DNA of 64,000 nucleotides from Streptomyces venezuelae. Lineage in GTDB: Bacteria > Actinomycetota > Actinomycetes > Streptomycetales > Streptomycetaceae. The stretch lies in NCBI RefSeq assembly GCF_008642275.1, contig NZ_CP029189.1:5182501-5246500 (forward strand). The letters are read 5' to 3'. The position numbers were made by a program, and so were the translations under genes. The notes under the pieces were generated by a model. It made no database searches and was not told the DNA's origin. It saw nothing but the letters and a program-made list of their open reading frames with translations. Positions 36,664-45,673 of this stretch are shown here, piece by piece (within the stretch, counting starts at the first letter, position 1; the number at the start of each line of letters is the position of its first letter).

Positions 36664-37026
36664 AGCCCCCGTCCGCCGAGTGGGGCGATGTGGGGGCTCC
36701 ATGGGTGCGCCGAGGATCTGAGGGGGTGTGATCCTCGGCGTGGTGACTTCGCTCGGGTCAATGGGAAGTCGCGGTTCCGACTATGGCAGACGAGGGCCGG
36801 AACATCAAAAGTCCCTACTTGGACATAAGTGGGCAAATAGTAAGACTTTCTAGCTAAATCCTAGGTGAGGTGGGCCACTCACCTCGCAATCCATGAATAA
36901 CTATCGACTGCTCTGTGTAAATCGTTGATCACATAGCGACCCGGCCACCCGGTCGGCCCCTTCTGGCGGCCATCCCGAATTGGGTCAATCGTTATCTTCT
37001 GGGTCATCCACCCCTTAAATGGGCAG
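36664..37026. promoter_or_regulatory. AT-rich intergenic region with inverted repeats
   Basis: From 36781 to 37020 the GC content is about 52% by my count, well below the surrounding coding DNA. No gene is seen. Two inverted repeats stand out: CCCTACTT/AAGTGGG at 36813-36833 (overlapping GTCC-ctactt-GGAC at 36811-36824) and AGGTGAG/CTCACCT at 36863-36884. The region is directly upstream of the deacetylase-like gene and probably carries its regulated promoter. Confidence 0.55.
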
Positions 37027-37827
37027 GTGCTCTCACAACCAGGCCGCCGCGCGGCCCTGCGCACGGCCGCTCTCGGGGCGGCCGGTGCCGTCGCGGCCGG
37101 CCTCACCGCCGCCTGCGGACCGGGCCGGCCCGCCGCCGCGTCCTCCGGCCCGCCGCCCGGCCCGGCCCGGCCGGCCCGCCCGGCACAGGCGGCCCCCGCC
37201 GCCGCCCCCCGCCGGTTCGCCGGGCAGCCCGTCGAGATCGCCCACGGCCCGCGCGACCGCCCGCGCGTCGCCCTCACCTTCCACGGCAACGGGGACCCCG
37301 CCATCGCCCGGGCGGTGCTGGCCGCGGCCGAGAAAGGGGGCGCACGGGTCACCGTCCTCGCGATCGGATCCTGGCTGGACGCGCACCCGGAGCTGGCCCG
37401 GCGCGTCCTCGACGGCGGTCACGAACTCGGCAACCACACCCAGCGCCACCTCGCGATCAACGGGATGCCCGAGGCGGAGGCCTACGCCGAGATCACTGGC
37501 TGCGCCCAGCGCCTCAAGCGGCTCACCGGCTCCATCGGCACCTGGTTCCGCCCCTCCCAGACGCAGTACGCGACCCCCCTCGTCCAGAAACTGGCCCAGC
37601 GGGCGGGCTACCCGCACGTCCTCTCGTACGACGTGGACTCCCTCGACTTCACCTCGCCCGGCGCCGCGGCCGTCATCCGCACCGTCATCGGGACGATCCG
37701 GCCCGGATCCGTGGTGAGCCTGCACTTCGGCTACGCGGACACGGTCGACGCGATGCCTCCCCTCCTCGAAGAACTCGCGCGCCGCGAACTGCGCGCGGTG
37801 ACCACCACGGAGCTGCTCACCCCATGA
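37027..37827 (+). CDS. Polysaccharide deacetylase-like exported protein lacking the catalytic Asp motif
   Basis: The 266-residue product has an N-terminal GRRAALRTAALGAAG segment (Tat-like) with a lipobox-like LTAAC, then a Pro/Ala-rich linker, then a NodB-type fold (about 70-266). The metal-binding His pair survives in GHELGNHTQRH. The first motif, normally TFDDG, reads LTFHGNGDP: both aspartates are gone. The arginine motif TWFRPSQ and a late SLHFGY are present. It may have altered chemistry or only bind sugar. The GTG start at 37027 has a poor ribosome site. It overlaps the propeller gene by four bases. Confidence 0.82.
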   Translation: MLSQPGRRAALRTAALGAAGAVAAGLTAACGPGRPAAASSGPPPGPARPARPAQAAPAAAPRRFAGQPVEIAHGPRDRPRVALTFHGNGDPAIARAVLAAAEKGGARVTVLAIGSWLDAHPELARRVLDGGHELGNHTQRHLAINGMPEAEAYAEITGCAQRLKRLTGSIGTWFRPSQTQYATPLVQKLAQRAGYPHVLSYDVDSLDFTSPGAAAVIRTVIGTIRPGSVVSLHFGYADTVDAMPPLLEELARRELRAVTTTELLTP

Positions 37828-39011
37828 CGACCACCCGCCTTCCCCGCACTGCCGGCGTGCTCCTGGCAGGTATGGTCCTCGCCGCCCTGGCCGGCTGCGG
37901 ATCAGCCGGCAAGGAACCTGCCGAGGCGCTCGGTACCAAGGGCCCGGCCAAGCCCGTCAAGGCCGCGCCGGCCGCCCCGCCCGGTCTGCCCGGCATGCCG
38001 CCGCTCCTCGACCCGAACGACGTCTACGCGGCGGACCGGCCGAACAAGCTCTCCCCCGTGGTCAAGGACTTCCCGTCCCGCGTCTACGTGCCGAACACCA
38101 ACTCCAACACGGTGTCCGTCATCGACCCGGCCACCTACCGGGTCATCGACACCATCCCGGTCGGGGTCCAGCCCCAGCACGTGGTCCCTTCCTGGGACCT
38201 GAAGACCCTGTGGGTCAACAACAACCGCGGTCACACCCTCACCCCGATCAACCCGGCCACCGGCGAGGCCGGAAAGCCCGTGGAGGTGCACGACCCGTAC
38301 AACCTGTACTTCACGCCGAACGGCAAGTACGCCATCGTCATGGCCTCCATGGACAAGGAGCTGGTCTTCCGCGACCCGCACACCATGGACCGGGTCAAGA
38401 CGGTGCCCGTGACCTGCTACGGGGTCAACCACGCGGACTTCTCGGCCGACGGCCGCTACTTCATCGTGAGCTGCGAGTTCTCCGGAGAACTCCTCAAGGT
38501 CGACACCGAGCGCATGGAGGTCGTCGGCCAGCAGAAGCTGCCGTTCGAGGGCGCGATGCCGCAGGACGTCAAGGTCTCCCCGGACGGCAAGACCTTCTAC
38601 GTCGCGGACATGATGGCGCACGGCATGTGGGTGCTGAGCGGCGACACCTTCGAGACCCCCAAACTGCTGCCCACCGGGAAGGGCTGCCACGGCCTCTACG
38701 TGAGCCGCGACTCCAAGGAGATGTACGTCTCCAACCGGGGTGAGGGCACCATCTCGGTCTTCGACTTCCCCGCGAACAAGCTCACCAAGAAATGGACGCT
38801 GCCGGACGGCGGCAGCCCCGACATGGGCGGGGTCTCCGCCGACGGCAAGGTGCTGTGGCTGTCGGGCCGCTACAACTCCGAGGTCTACGCACTCGACACG
38901 CAGACCGGCAAGCAGCTCGCCCGGATCCCGGTGGGCGGCGGCCCGCACGGACTCGCCGTGTACCCGCAGCCCGGCCGGTACTCCCTCGGCCACACCGGCA
39001 TCTTCCGCTAG
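37824..39011 (+). CDS. YncE-like seven-bladed beta-propeller lipoprotein
   Basis: The 395-residue product has a lipobox (LAALAGC) and a Pro/Ala/Lys linker before a YVTN/YncE-type propeller (about 85-390). Blades are recognisable as repeats such as YVPNTNSNTVSVIDPATY, YVSNRGEGTISVFDFPA and PHGLAVYPQPGRYSLGH. The ATG at 37824 overlaps the deacetylase-like gene (ATGA), so the two are co-translated and probably act together outside the membrane. No catalytic residues are evident; such propellers mostly bind ligands or partners. A terminator follows. Confidence 0.88.
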   Translation: MTTTRLPRTAGVLLAGMVLAALAGCGSAGKEPAEALGTKGPAKPVKAAPAAPPGLPGMPPLLDPNDVYAADRPNKLSPVVKDFPSRVYVPNTNSNTVSVIDPATYRVIDTIPVGVQPQHVVPSWDLKTLWVNNNRGHTLTPINPATGEAGKPVEVHDPYNLYFTPNGKYAIVMASMDKELVFRDPHTMDRVKTVPVTCYGVNHADFSADGRYFIVSCEFSGELLKVDTERMEVVGQQKLPFEGAMPQDVKVSPDGKTFYVADMMAHGMWVLSGDTFETPKLLPTGKGCHGLYVSRDSKEMYVSNRGEGTISVFDFPANKLTKKWTLPDGGSPDMGGVSADGKVLWLSGRYNSEVYALDTQTGKQLARIPVGGGPHGLAVYPQPGRYSLGHTGIFR

Positions 39012-39028
39012 GCCGGACGCGGCGGTGC

Positions 39029-39053
39029 CCCGGCAGCCCGCACGGCTGCCGGG
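39029..39053 (+). terminator. Hairpin terminator
   Basis: CCCGGCAGCC and GGCTGCCGGG form a perfect 10-base stem with a 5-base loop, 18 bases past the propeller gene. Confidence 0.75.
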
Positions 39054-39084
39054 ACCCGGGGCGGGGGCCGACGGGGGAGGCCGC

Positions 39085-39090
39085 TACCCT
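39085..39090 (+). promoter_or_regulatory. Possible -10 box for the EF-hand gene
   Basis: TACCCT fits TANNNT and lies 38 bases before the GTG at 39128. Confidence 0.35.
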
Positions 39091-39127
39091 GGGCCGGTCA
39101 ACACGGCATCAAGAAGGAGTGGACCCA

Positions 39128-39340
39128 GTGGCGGACATCGAGAGCGCACGGACGACGTTCGGCAAGTTCGACGTGAACGGTGACGGCTTCGTCACGGCCG
39201 ACGAGTTCAAGGCGGCCATGGCGGCCATGGGCGACCCGTTCGTCACCGGCCCCGTCGCCGACGCCGTGATCGCCGCCAAGGACGCGAACGGCGACGGCCT
39301 GCTGAGCTTCGACGAGTTCTGGGCCTCCCTGAACAAGTAG
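39128..39340 (+). CDS. Small EF-hand calcium-binding protein
   Basis: The 70-residue acidic protein has two canonical EF hands: DVNGDGFVTADEF (about 15-27) and DANGDGLLSFDEF (about 52-64). Both carry D-x-N-x-D-G and a Glu at position 12, so both should bind calcium. It resembles the Cab-type calmodulin-like proteins of Streptomyces, which act as cytosolic calcium sensors or buffers. The GTG at 39128 has AAGGAG 8 bases upstream. It is monocistronic between hairpins. No partner is identifiable nearby. Confidence 0.92.
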   Translation: MADIESARTTFGKFDVNGDGFVTADEFKAAMAAMGDPFVTGPVADAVIAAKDANGDGLLSFDEFWASLNK

Positions 39341-39349
39341 TCCCTCCGC

Positions 39350-39385
39350 CGCCGCCCCGCCCCGGACCACCGGAGCGGGGCGGCG
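39350..39385. terminator. Bidirectional hairpin between EF-hand and padR genes
   Basis: CGCCGCCCCGC pairs with GCGGGGCGGCG over 11 bases with a 14-base loop. It starts 10 bases past the EF-hand stop and can also end the leftward PadR-type gene (39435). Confidence 0.65.
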
Positions 39386-39434
39386 CCGTGCGTTCCGCTC
39401 CGGGCGCCAGGAGCCGGGAACCCGGCGCCGCGCG

Positions 39435-39983
39435 TCAGGCCTGCGGCCCGGACATGTCCTCCACCTCGCCCAGGGCCTCCTCCAGCCAGTGCAGCCAGAA
39501 GGTCTCCAGGGCGATCCCGCCGTGCAGCACGAGCCGCCGCAGCCGGTCCTCCACGGCGTCCCGCTCCGGCGGGAAGTCCTTCTCCTCGATGGCCTCGTAC
39601 TGTGCGAGCTGGCGCCGGTGCAGCTCCAGATGGCGCCGCAGCTCGGGACCGAGCCCCTGCGGCCCCACGACACCCGCCGCACGGATCCGCAGCAGCAGCG
39701 GGTCGCGCACCGGCTTGGGGTCCTGGCTCTCGGCGACCCACCGGGCCAGCTCCGCGCCGCCGGCGGGCAGCACCTCGTACTCCTTCTTCTGCCCGCGCAC
39801 GGGAACCCCGCTCGGGAGCTCCCGGATCAGCCCGGACTCCTCCAGCCGCCCCAGCTCGCGGTAGATCTGCTGGTGCGTCGCCGACCAGAAGTACCCGATC
39901 GACTTGTCGAACCGCCGGGTCAGCTCCAGCCCGGACGAGGGCTTCTCCAGCAGGGCGGTCAGGATGGCGTGCGGCAGGGACAT
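39435..39983 (-). CDS. PadR family transcriptional regulator
   Basis: The 182-residue product has an N-terminal winged helix (about 1-80: SLPHAILTALLEKPSSGLELTRRF, HQQIYRELGRLEESGLI, and the wing KKEYEVLP), then the Vir_C-type helical dimerisation domain. PadR proteins usually repress a divergent or adjacent gene and release DNA on binding a small molecule. The divergent neighbours are a flavodoxin-like protein and a RibD-fold reductase, its likely targets. A -10-like TAGGAT lies 6 bases before the ATG, so the mRNA may be leaderless, overlapping CCTAGG. Confidence 0.92.
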   Translation of the reverse strand: MSLPHAILTALLEKPSSGLELTRRFDKSIGYFWSATHQQIYRELGRLEESGLIRELPSGVPVRGQKKEYEVLPAGGAELARWVAESQDPKPVRDPLLLRIRAAGVVGPQGLGPELRRHLELHRRQLAQYEAIEEKDFPPERDAVEDRLRRLVLHGGIALETFWLHWLEEALGEVEDMSGPQA

Positions 39984-39989
39984 GGCGCC

Positions 39990-39995
39990 ATCCTA
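39990..39995 (-). promoter_or_regulatory. Possible leaderless -10 box for padR gene
   Basis: On the minus strand TAGGAT ends 6 bases before the ATG at 39983, inside the palindrome CCTAGG. The palindrome could let the regulator control itself. Confidence 0.35.
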
Positions 39996-40108
39996 GGTTT
40001 GCGGCGGCGCCGGCCCCGACGCCGCCTCCGTACGGCCGCCTCGTACGGCCTGCCCCGGACGGGCGAGGCCCGCTGGCGGCGGAGGCCCGCCGTGGCGACG
40101 CTGGGGGT

Positions 40109-40822
40109 GTGGCTGCCGCATACGACTACTCGGACCTGACCGCCCTCTACGTGAACTGCACGCTCAAACGCTCACCCGAGACCAGCAACACCGAGGGCCT
40201 GATCGACAAGAGCCGCAGGGTCATGGAGGCGGCCGGCACCCGGACCTCCCTCATCCGCGCCGTCGACCACGACATCGCGACCGGGGTCTGGCCCGACATG
40301 ACCGAACACGGCTGGGAGAGCGACCAGTGGCCGGTCCTCTACAGCCAGATCATGGACGCCGACATCCTCGTCCTGTGCGGCCCCATCTGGCTCGGCGACA
40401 ACAGCTCCGTGATGAAGCAGGTCATCGAGCGGCTCTACGCCTGCTCCTCGGTGCTGAACGAGCGCGGCCAGTACGCCTACTACGGGCGGGTCGGCGGCGC
40501 ACTGATCACCGGCAACGAGGACGGCGTCAAGCACTGCGCCATGAACGTCCTCTACAGCCTCCAGCACCTCGGCTACGCGATTCCGCCGCAGGCCGACGCG
40601 GGCTGGATCGGCGAGGCCGGCCCCGGACCCTCCTACCTGGACCCCGGATCGGGCGGCCCCGAGAACGACTTCACCAACCGCAACACCACCTTCATGTCCT
40701 GGAACCTCATGCACCTGGCCGCGCTGCTCAAGCGCTCGGGCGGCATTCCGCCGCACGGCAACCAGCGCTCGCAGTGGGACGCGGGATGCCGCTTCGACTT
40801 CCCCAACCCGGAGCACCGCTGA
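40109..40822 (+). CDS. Flavodoxin / NAD(P)H-dependent FMN reductase-like protein
   Basis: The 237-residue flavodoxin-fold protein has a phosphate-binding loop region LYVNCTLKRSPETSNTEGL, a central LVLCGPIWLGDNSSVMKQVIERL (typical of FMN reductase and WrbA folds), and GGALITGNEDGVKHCAMN. It probably binds FMN and transfers electrons from NAD(P)H to small acceptors. The start is uncertain: the GTG at 40109 is the only in-frame start near the fold, but the GGGGG before it is too close. It is divergent from the PadR gene and 33 bases upstream of the reductase gene, likely one operon. Confidence 0.85.
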   Translation: MAAAYDYSDLTALYVNCTLKRSPETSNTEGLIDKSRRVMEAAGTRTSLIRAVDHDIATGVWPDMTEHGWESDQWPVLYSQIMDADILVLCGPIWLGDNSSVMKQVIERLYACSSVLNERGQYAYYGRVGGALITGNEDGVKHCAMNVLYSLQHLGYAIPPQADAGWIGEAGPGPSYLDPGSGGPENDFTNRNTTFMSWNLMHLAALLKRSGGIPPHGNQRSQWDAGCRFDFPNPEHR

Positions 40823-40855
40823 GCCCGCGCCCCGTCCGACCCGAGGAGGAGACCG

Positions 40856-41500
40856 GTGGAGCAACTGCTGAGGGTCCAGAACTTCACCGTCTCGCGCGAC
40901 GGGTTCGGCGCCGGCGAGGACCAGAGCCTGGAGCGGCCGTTCGGCCACGCCGACCCCGGCGAGATGTTCGCCTGGGCCGGAGCCACCGCGAGCTGGCCCA
41001 ACCGGACCGACCCGGGAGGCAGCAGGGGGCTCGACGACTACTTCACCCGGGACTTCGCGCACAACATCGGCGCCGAGATCATGGGCCGCAACAAGTTCGG
41101 ACCCCAGCGCGGGCCCTGGGCCGACCACGACTGGCGCGGCTGGTGGGGCGAGGAGCCCCCGTTCCACACCCCCGTGTTCGTCATGACCCACCACACGCGT
41201 CCCTCGTTCACGCTCTCCGACACCACCTTCCACTTCGTCGACGCCGACCCGGCCACGGCCTTGCAGCGGGCGCGGGAAGCCGCGCGGGGCAGGGACGTAC
41301 GGCTGGGCGGCGGGGCCACCACCATCCGTGAGTTCCTCGACGCCGACCTCGTCGACACCCTGCACGTGGCGGTCTCGCCGGTGGAGCTCGGATCCGGCGT
41401 CAGGCTCTGGGAATCCCCCGAGGAGCTGCTCGACCGGTTCCACCTCGACGTCGTGCCCAGTGCGAGCGGTGTGACGCACCACCTGTTCTGGCGCAGATGA
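40856..41500 (+). CDS. RibD C-terminal / dihydrofolate-reductase-fold protein
   Basis: The 214-residue product starts LLRVQNFTVSRDGFGAG, the usual opening of this family, and has MGRNKFGPQRGPW, VFVMTHHTRPS, VRLGGGATTIREFL (NADPH-binding glycines) and a terminal HHLFWRR. Members are NADPH-dependent reductases of mostly unknown substrate, not true folate reductases. The GTG at 40856 has GAGGAG at ideal distance. It probably shares a transcript with the flavodoxin-like gene under PadR control and ends at a strong hairpin. Confidence 0.92.
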   Translation: MEQLLRVQNFTVSRDGFGAGEDQSLERPFGHADPGEMFAWAGATASWPNRTDPGGSRGLDDYFTRDFAHNIGAEIMGRNKFGPQRGPWADHDWRGWWGEEPPFHTPVFVMTHHTRPSFTLSDTTFHFVDADPATALQRAREAARGRDVRLGGGATTIREFLDADLVDTLHVAVSPVELGSGVRLWESPEELLDRFHLDVVPSASGVTHHLFWRR

Positions 41501-41503
41501 CGG

Positions 41504-41535
41504 CGTGGCCCGGGGCGCGTGCGCCCCGGGCCACG
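41504..41535. terminator. Very strong convergent hairpin
   Basis: CGTGGCCCGGGGCGC pairs with GCGCCCCGGGCCACG over 15 bases with a two-base loop. It lies between the reductase stop (41500) and the convergent AMIN-like gene (41550). Confidence 0.8.
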
Positions 41536-41549
41536 TGTCCGGCACCGGT

Positions 41550-42056
41550 TCAGTGCGCGATGTCCACGACGAACCGCTCCGGTGAGTGCAGCGGGAACGC
41601 GCGGTAGTACGGCAGGGTGTCGAAGGCGGCGCCGAAGGTCACGTACCCCTCGTAGTCGCCGGTCAGGGCGATGCCCTTGAGCTTGCCGAGATTCGTCTTC
41701 TGCAGCTTGGGGCCCTGGTAGACGTTCTGTCCCGCGTCGTTGTGCGCGGCGGCGGGGTGGAGGCGGATCTCCAGGAAGTACTTCCCGGGCAGCGGTACCG
41801 GCTTCCCGGACCCGTCGTACACCAGCTGCGGGACGGGAGTGACGGTGACCGCGGGCGCGGAGCCCTGGAGGTCGACGACGATGCGGTCGTAGGTGGGGTG
41901 CCCGGCCCAGCGGGCGTTGACGACGAGCGGGGTCTGGGCCTGGGCCCTGGTGGTGGTGAGGGTGGAGGCCGAGGCAGGGGCGGCGAAGGAGAGGCAGGCG
42001 GCGAGCAGGGCGCCGGTCGCCAGGGCCACGGACTGCCGGAGACGGACGTGGATCAT
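41550..42056 (-). CDS. Secreted AMIN-like domain protein
   Basis: The 168-residue product begins MIHVRLRQSVALATGALLAA, with a signal peptide and likely cleavage after ASA. The mature part is one AMIN-like beta domain (TYDRIVVDLQGSAPAVTV, KYFLEIRLHPAAAHN, YYRAFPLHSPERFVVDI). AMIN domains bind peptidoglycan or polymers at the cell surface, but this stand-alone form has no known function. The ATG at 42056 has GAGGGGAC 6 bases upstream. Its 5' leader contains the GGTTCC-rich tract. Confidence 0.88.
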   Translation of the reverse strand: MIHVRLRQSVALATGALLAACLSFAAPASASTLTTTRAQAQTPLVVNARWAGHPTYDRIVVDLQGSAPAVTVTPVPQLVYDGSGKPVPLPGKYFLEIRLHPAAAHNDAGQNVYQGPKLQKTNLGKLKGIALTGDYEGYVTFGAAFDTLPYYRAFPLHSPERFVVDIAH

Positions 42057-42121
42057 GTTGTCCCCTCGATTCTCGAGAGACGGGGACGGGTGGCACAGCT
42101 GAGGACGCCGTCTCGGACACC

Positions 42122-42190
42122 ATGGTTCCGCTTCGGCTCCGTTTTCGGTTCCGGTCCCTTTTCCTGTTCGGGTTCAGGTTCCGGTTCCGG
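42122..42190. repeat. Degenerate GGTTCC-rich tract
   Basis: About 70 bases consist of imperfect repeats of GGTTCC and CGTTTTC, with pyrimidine-rich runs unlike neighbouring sequence. On the minus strand this reads as repeated GGAACC, upstream of the AMIN-like gene. I cannot assign a role. Confidence 0.5.
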
Positions 42191-42195
42191 ACGAG

Positions 42196-42225
42196 GAGGG
42201 GCCCGGCGCACGCGCCGGGCCCCTC
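42196..42225 (-). terminator. Hairpin terminator after sdaA
   Basis: GAGGGGCCCGGCGC and GCGCCGGGCCCCTC form a perfect 14-base stem with a two-base loop, 19 bases past the sdaA stop on the minus strand. Confidence 0.8.
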
Positions 42226-42244
42226 TCGTGTCACGCGGTGGGCG

Positions 42245-43627
<1,383 letters not shown>

Positions 43628-43866
43628 GGTGGCGGACTCCCGGGTCATCCCCGCGGTGGCGGGGAACGGACCGTCCAGTCGCTCTCGCAGCGTAGCGAGG
43701 CGGCCGACGGAGGGTGCGGACTTTGCAGGGATACCGGGCAAAGATCACCTCGTGGGCGCCCTTGCCCGGTTCATCAGCGTACGTCAGTTCGTGGGGGGCC
43801 CGGTTACGCCGGCCTGTACGGCGTCTTGCGCGGCCCGACGTCGAGGACCGTGCCCGGGCCATGGAA

Positions 43867-43900
43867 AAGGCCCGGCCCTGTGCGAAACAAGGCCGGGCCC
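43867..43900 (-). terminator. Rho-independent terminator between glyA and sdaA
   Basis: On the minus strand a GC-rich stem, GGCCCGGCC with GGCCGGGCC, and a 13-base loop are followed by CTTTTCC. It begins 16 bases past the glyA stop, separating glyA from sdaA. Confidence 0.75.
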
Positions 43901-43915
43901 GCCCAAGCCGTTGCC

Positions 43916-45172
43916 CTAGAGCGTCGGGTACAGCGGGAACTTCGCGGCGAGCGCGGAGACGCGGGCCTTCAGGGCCTCGCTGTCGTACGCGGGCTTCAGC
44001 GCCTGCGCGATGATCTCGGCGACCTCGGTGAAGGCCTCCGCGTCGAAACCGCGGGTGGCCAGCGCCGGCGTACCGATCCGCAGACCCGAGGTGACCATCG
44101 GCGGCCGCGGGTCGTTCGGGATGGCGTTGCGGTTGACCGTGATGCCGACCTCGTGGAGGCGGTCCTCGGCCTGCTGGCCGTCCAGCTCCGAGTTGCGCAG
44201 GTCGACCAGGACCAGGTGCACGTCGGTGCCACCGGTGAGGACGTCCACGCCCACGGCCTTGACGTCGTCCTGGACCAGGCGGGCGGCGAGGATCTTCGCA
44301 CCCTCCAGGGTGCGCTCCTGGCGCTCCTTGAACTCGGGCGAGGCCGCGACCTTGAAGGAGACGGCCTTGGCCGCGATCACGTGCTCCAGCGGGCCGCCCT
44401 GCTGACCCGGGAAGACCGCGGAGTTGATCTTCTTGGCCAGTTCCTGCGTCGACAGGATGACACCGCCGCGCGGACCGCCGAGGGTCTTGTGCGTGGTGGT
44501 GGTGACGACGTGGGCGTGCGGCACCGGGTTCGGGTGCAGACCCGCGGCGACCAGGCCGGCGAAGTGCGCCATGTCGACCATCAGGTACGCGCCGACCTCG
44601 TCCGCGATGCGGCGGAAGGCGGCGAAGTCCAGCTGGCGCGGGTAGGCGGACCAGCCGGCGACGATCAGCTGCGGCTTGGACTCCTTGGCGAGGCGCTCGA
44701 CCTCGGCCATGTCGACCTCACCGGTCTCGTCGACGTGGTACGGGACCACGTTGTAGAGCTTGCCGGAGAAGTTGATCTTCATGCCGTGGGTCAGGTGACC
44801 GCCGTGGGCCAGGTTCAGGCCCATGATCGTGTCGCCCGGCTTCAGCAGCGCGAACATCGCGGCGGCGTTGGCCTGCGCACCGGAGTGCGGCTGGACGTTC
44901 GCGGCCTCGGCGCCGAACAGCGCCTTGATCCGGTCGATCGCGATCTGCTCGACGACGTCGACGTGCTCGCAGCCACCGTAGTAGCGGCGGCCCGGGTAGC
45001 CCTCGGCGTACTTGTTGGTCAGGACCGAACCCTGGGCCTCCATGACGGCGGCCGGAGCGAAGTTCTCCGACGCGATCATTTCCAGGGTGGACTGCTGGCG
45101 CACGAGTTCGGCGTCGACGGCGGCGGCGACGTCCGGGTCGAGCTCGTGGAGGGGCGTGTTCAGCACAGACAT
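43916..45172 (-). CDS. glyA: Serine hydroxymethyltransferase
   Basis: The 418-residue PLP enzyme interconverts serine and glycine with tetrahydrofolate. Motifs: [47 protein letters not shown], and the PLP lysine in [15 protein letters not shown]. The ATG at 45172 has AGGGA upstream and lies 16 bases after the gcvH stop, so glyA is co-transcribed with the glycine cleavage genes. SHMT links glycine breakdown to serine using the 5,10-methylene-THF that GcvT produces. A terminator follows. Confidence 0.97.
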   Translation of the reverse strand: MSVLNTPLHELDPDVAAAVDAELVRQQSTLEMIASENFAPAAVMEAQGSVLTNKYAEGYPGRRYYGGCEHVDVVEQIAIDRIKALFGAEAANVQPHSGAQANAAAMFALLKPGDTIMGLNLAHGGHLTHGMKINFSGKLYNVVPYHVDETGEVDMAEVERLAKESKPQLIVAGWSAYPRQLDFAAFRRIADEVGAYLMVDMAHFAGLVAAGLHPNPVPHAHVVTTTTHKTLGGPRGGVILSTQELAKKINSAVFPGQQGGPLEHVIAAKAVSFKVAASPEFKERQERTLEGAKILAARLVQDDVKAVGVDVLTGGTDVHLVLVDLRNSELDGQQAEDRLHEVGITVNRNAIPNDPRPPMVTSGLRIGTPALATRGFDAEAFTEVAEIIAQALKPAYDSEALKARVSALAAKFPLYPTL

Positions 45173-45188
45173 CTTGATCCCTGGGGTG

Positions 45189-45572
45189 TCAGTTGTCGGA
45201 GTGGGTGAGCGCCGCGTACTCGCCGGCCGAGAGCACGTCCTTCGGCTCCTCGGAGAGACGCACCTTGAACAGCCAGCCACCCTCGAACGGGGCGGTGTTC
45301 ACCAGCGCCGGGTCGTCCACGACGTCCTGGTTGGCCTCGACGATCTCGCCGGAGACCGGGGAGTAGAGGTCGGAGACCGACTTGGTCGACTCCAGCTCGC
45401 CACAGGTCTCGCCCTCGGTCACGGTGTCGCCGACCGCGGGGAGCTGGGCGTAGACGACGTCACCGAGCGCGTTGGCCGCGAACTCCGTGATGCCGACCGT
45501 CGCGACGCCGTCCACGACGTCGGACAGCCACTCGTGCTCCTTGGTGTAACGCAGATTCTCGGGGGTGCTCAT
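45189..45572 (-). CDS. gcvH: Glycine cleavage system H protein
   Basis: The 127-residue lipoyl carrier moves the aminomethyl group between the P, T and L proteins. The lipoylated lysine is in [19 protein letters not shown]. The chain begins [14 protein letters not shown] and ends ALTHSDN; length is standard. It lies 101 bases after gcvT and 16 before glyA on the same strand, under the upstream glycine riboswitch. The P protein gene is not in the window, the usual arrangement in Streptomyces. Confidence 0.97.
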   Translation of the reverse strand: MSTPENLRYTKEHEWLSDVVDGVATVGITEFAANALGDVVYAQLPAVGDTVTEGETCGELESTKSVSDLYSPVSGEIVEANQDVVDDPALVNTAPFEGGWLFKVRLSEEPKDVLSAGEYAALTHSDN

Positions 45573-45673
45573 GACCTGATTCTCCTGGATGCGGGGGAGT
45601 GGATACGAACTGCGGTCTTGGGTACTGAGACGGCGCCGTACGGGTTCCCGGACGGCGGACGCGGTGCGTGGGG

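Noticed and set aside
37027..37827. Ordinary active polysaccharide deacetylase
   Set aside because: The defining TFDDG aspartates are replaced (TFHGNG), so normal NodB chemistry cannot be assumed.
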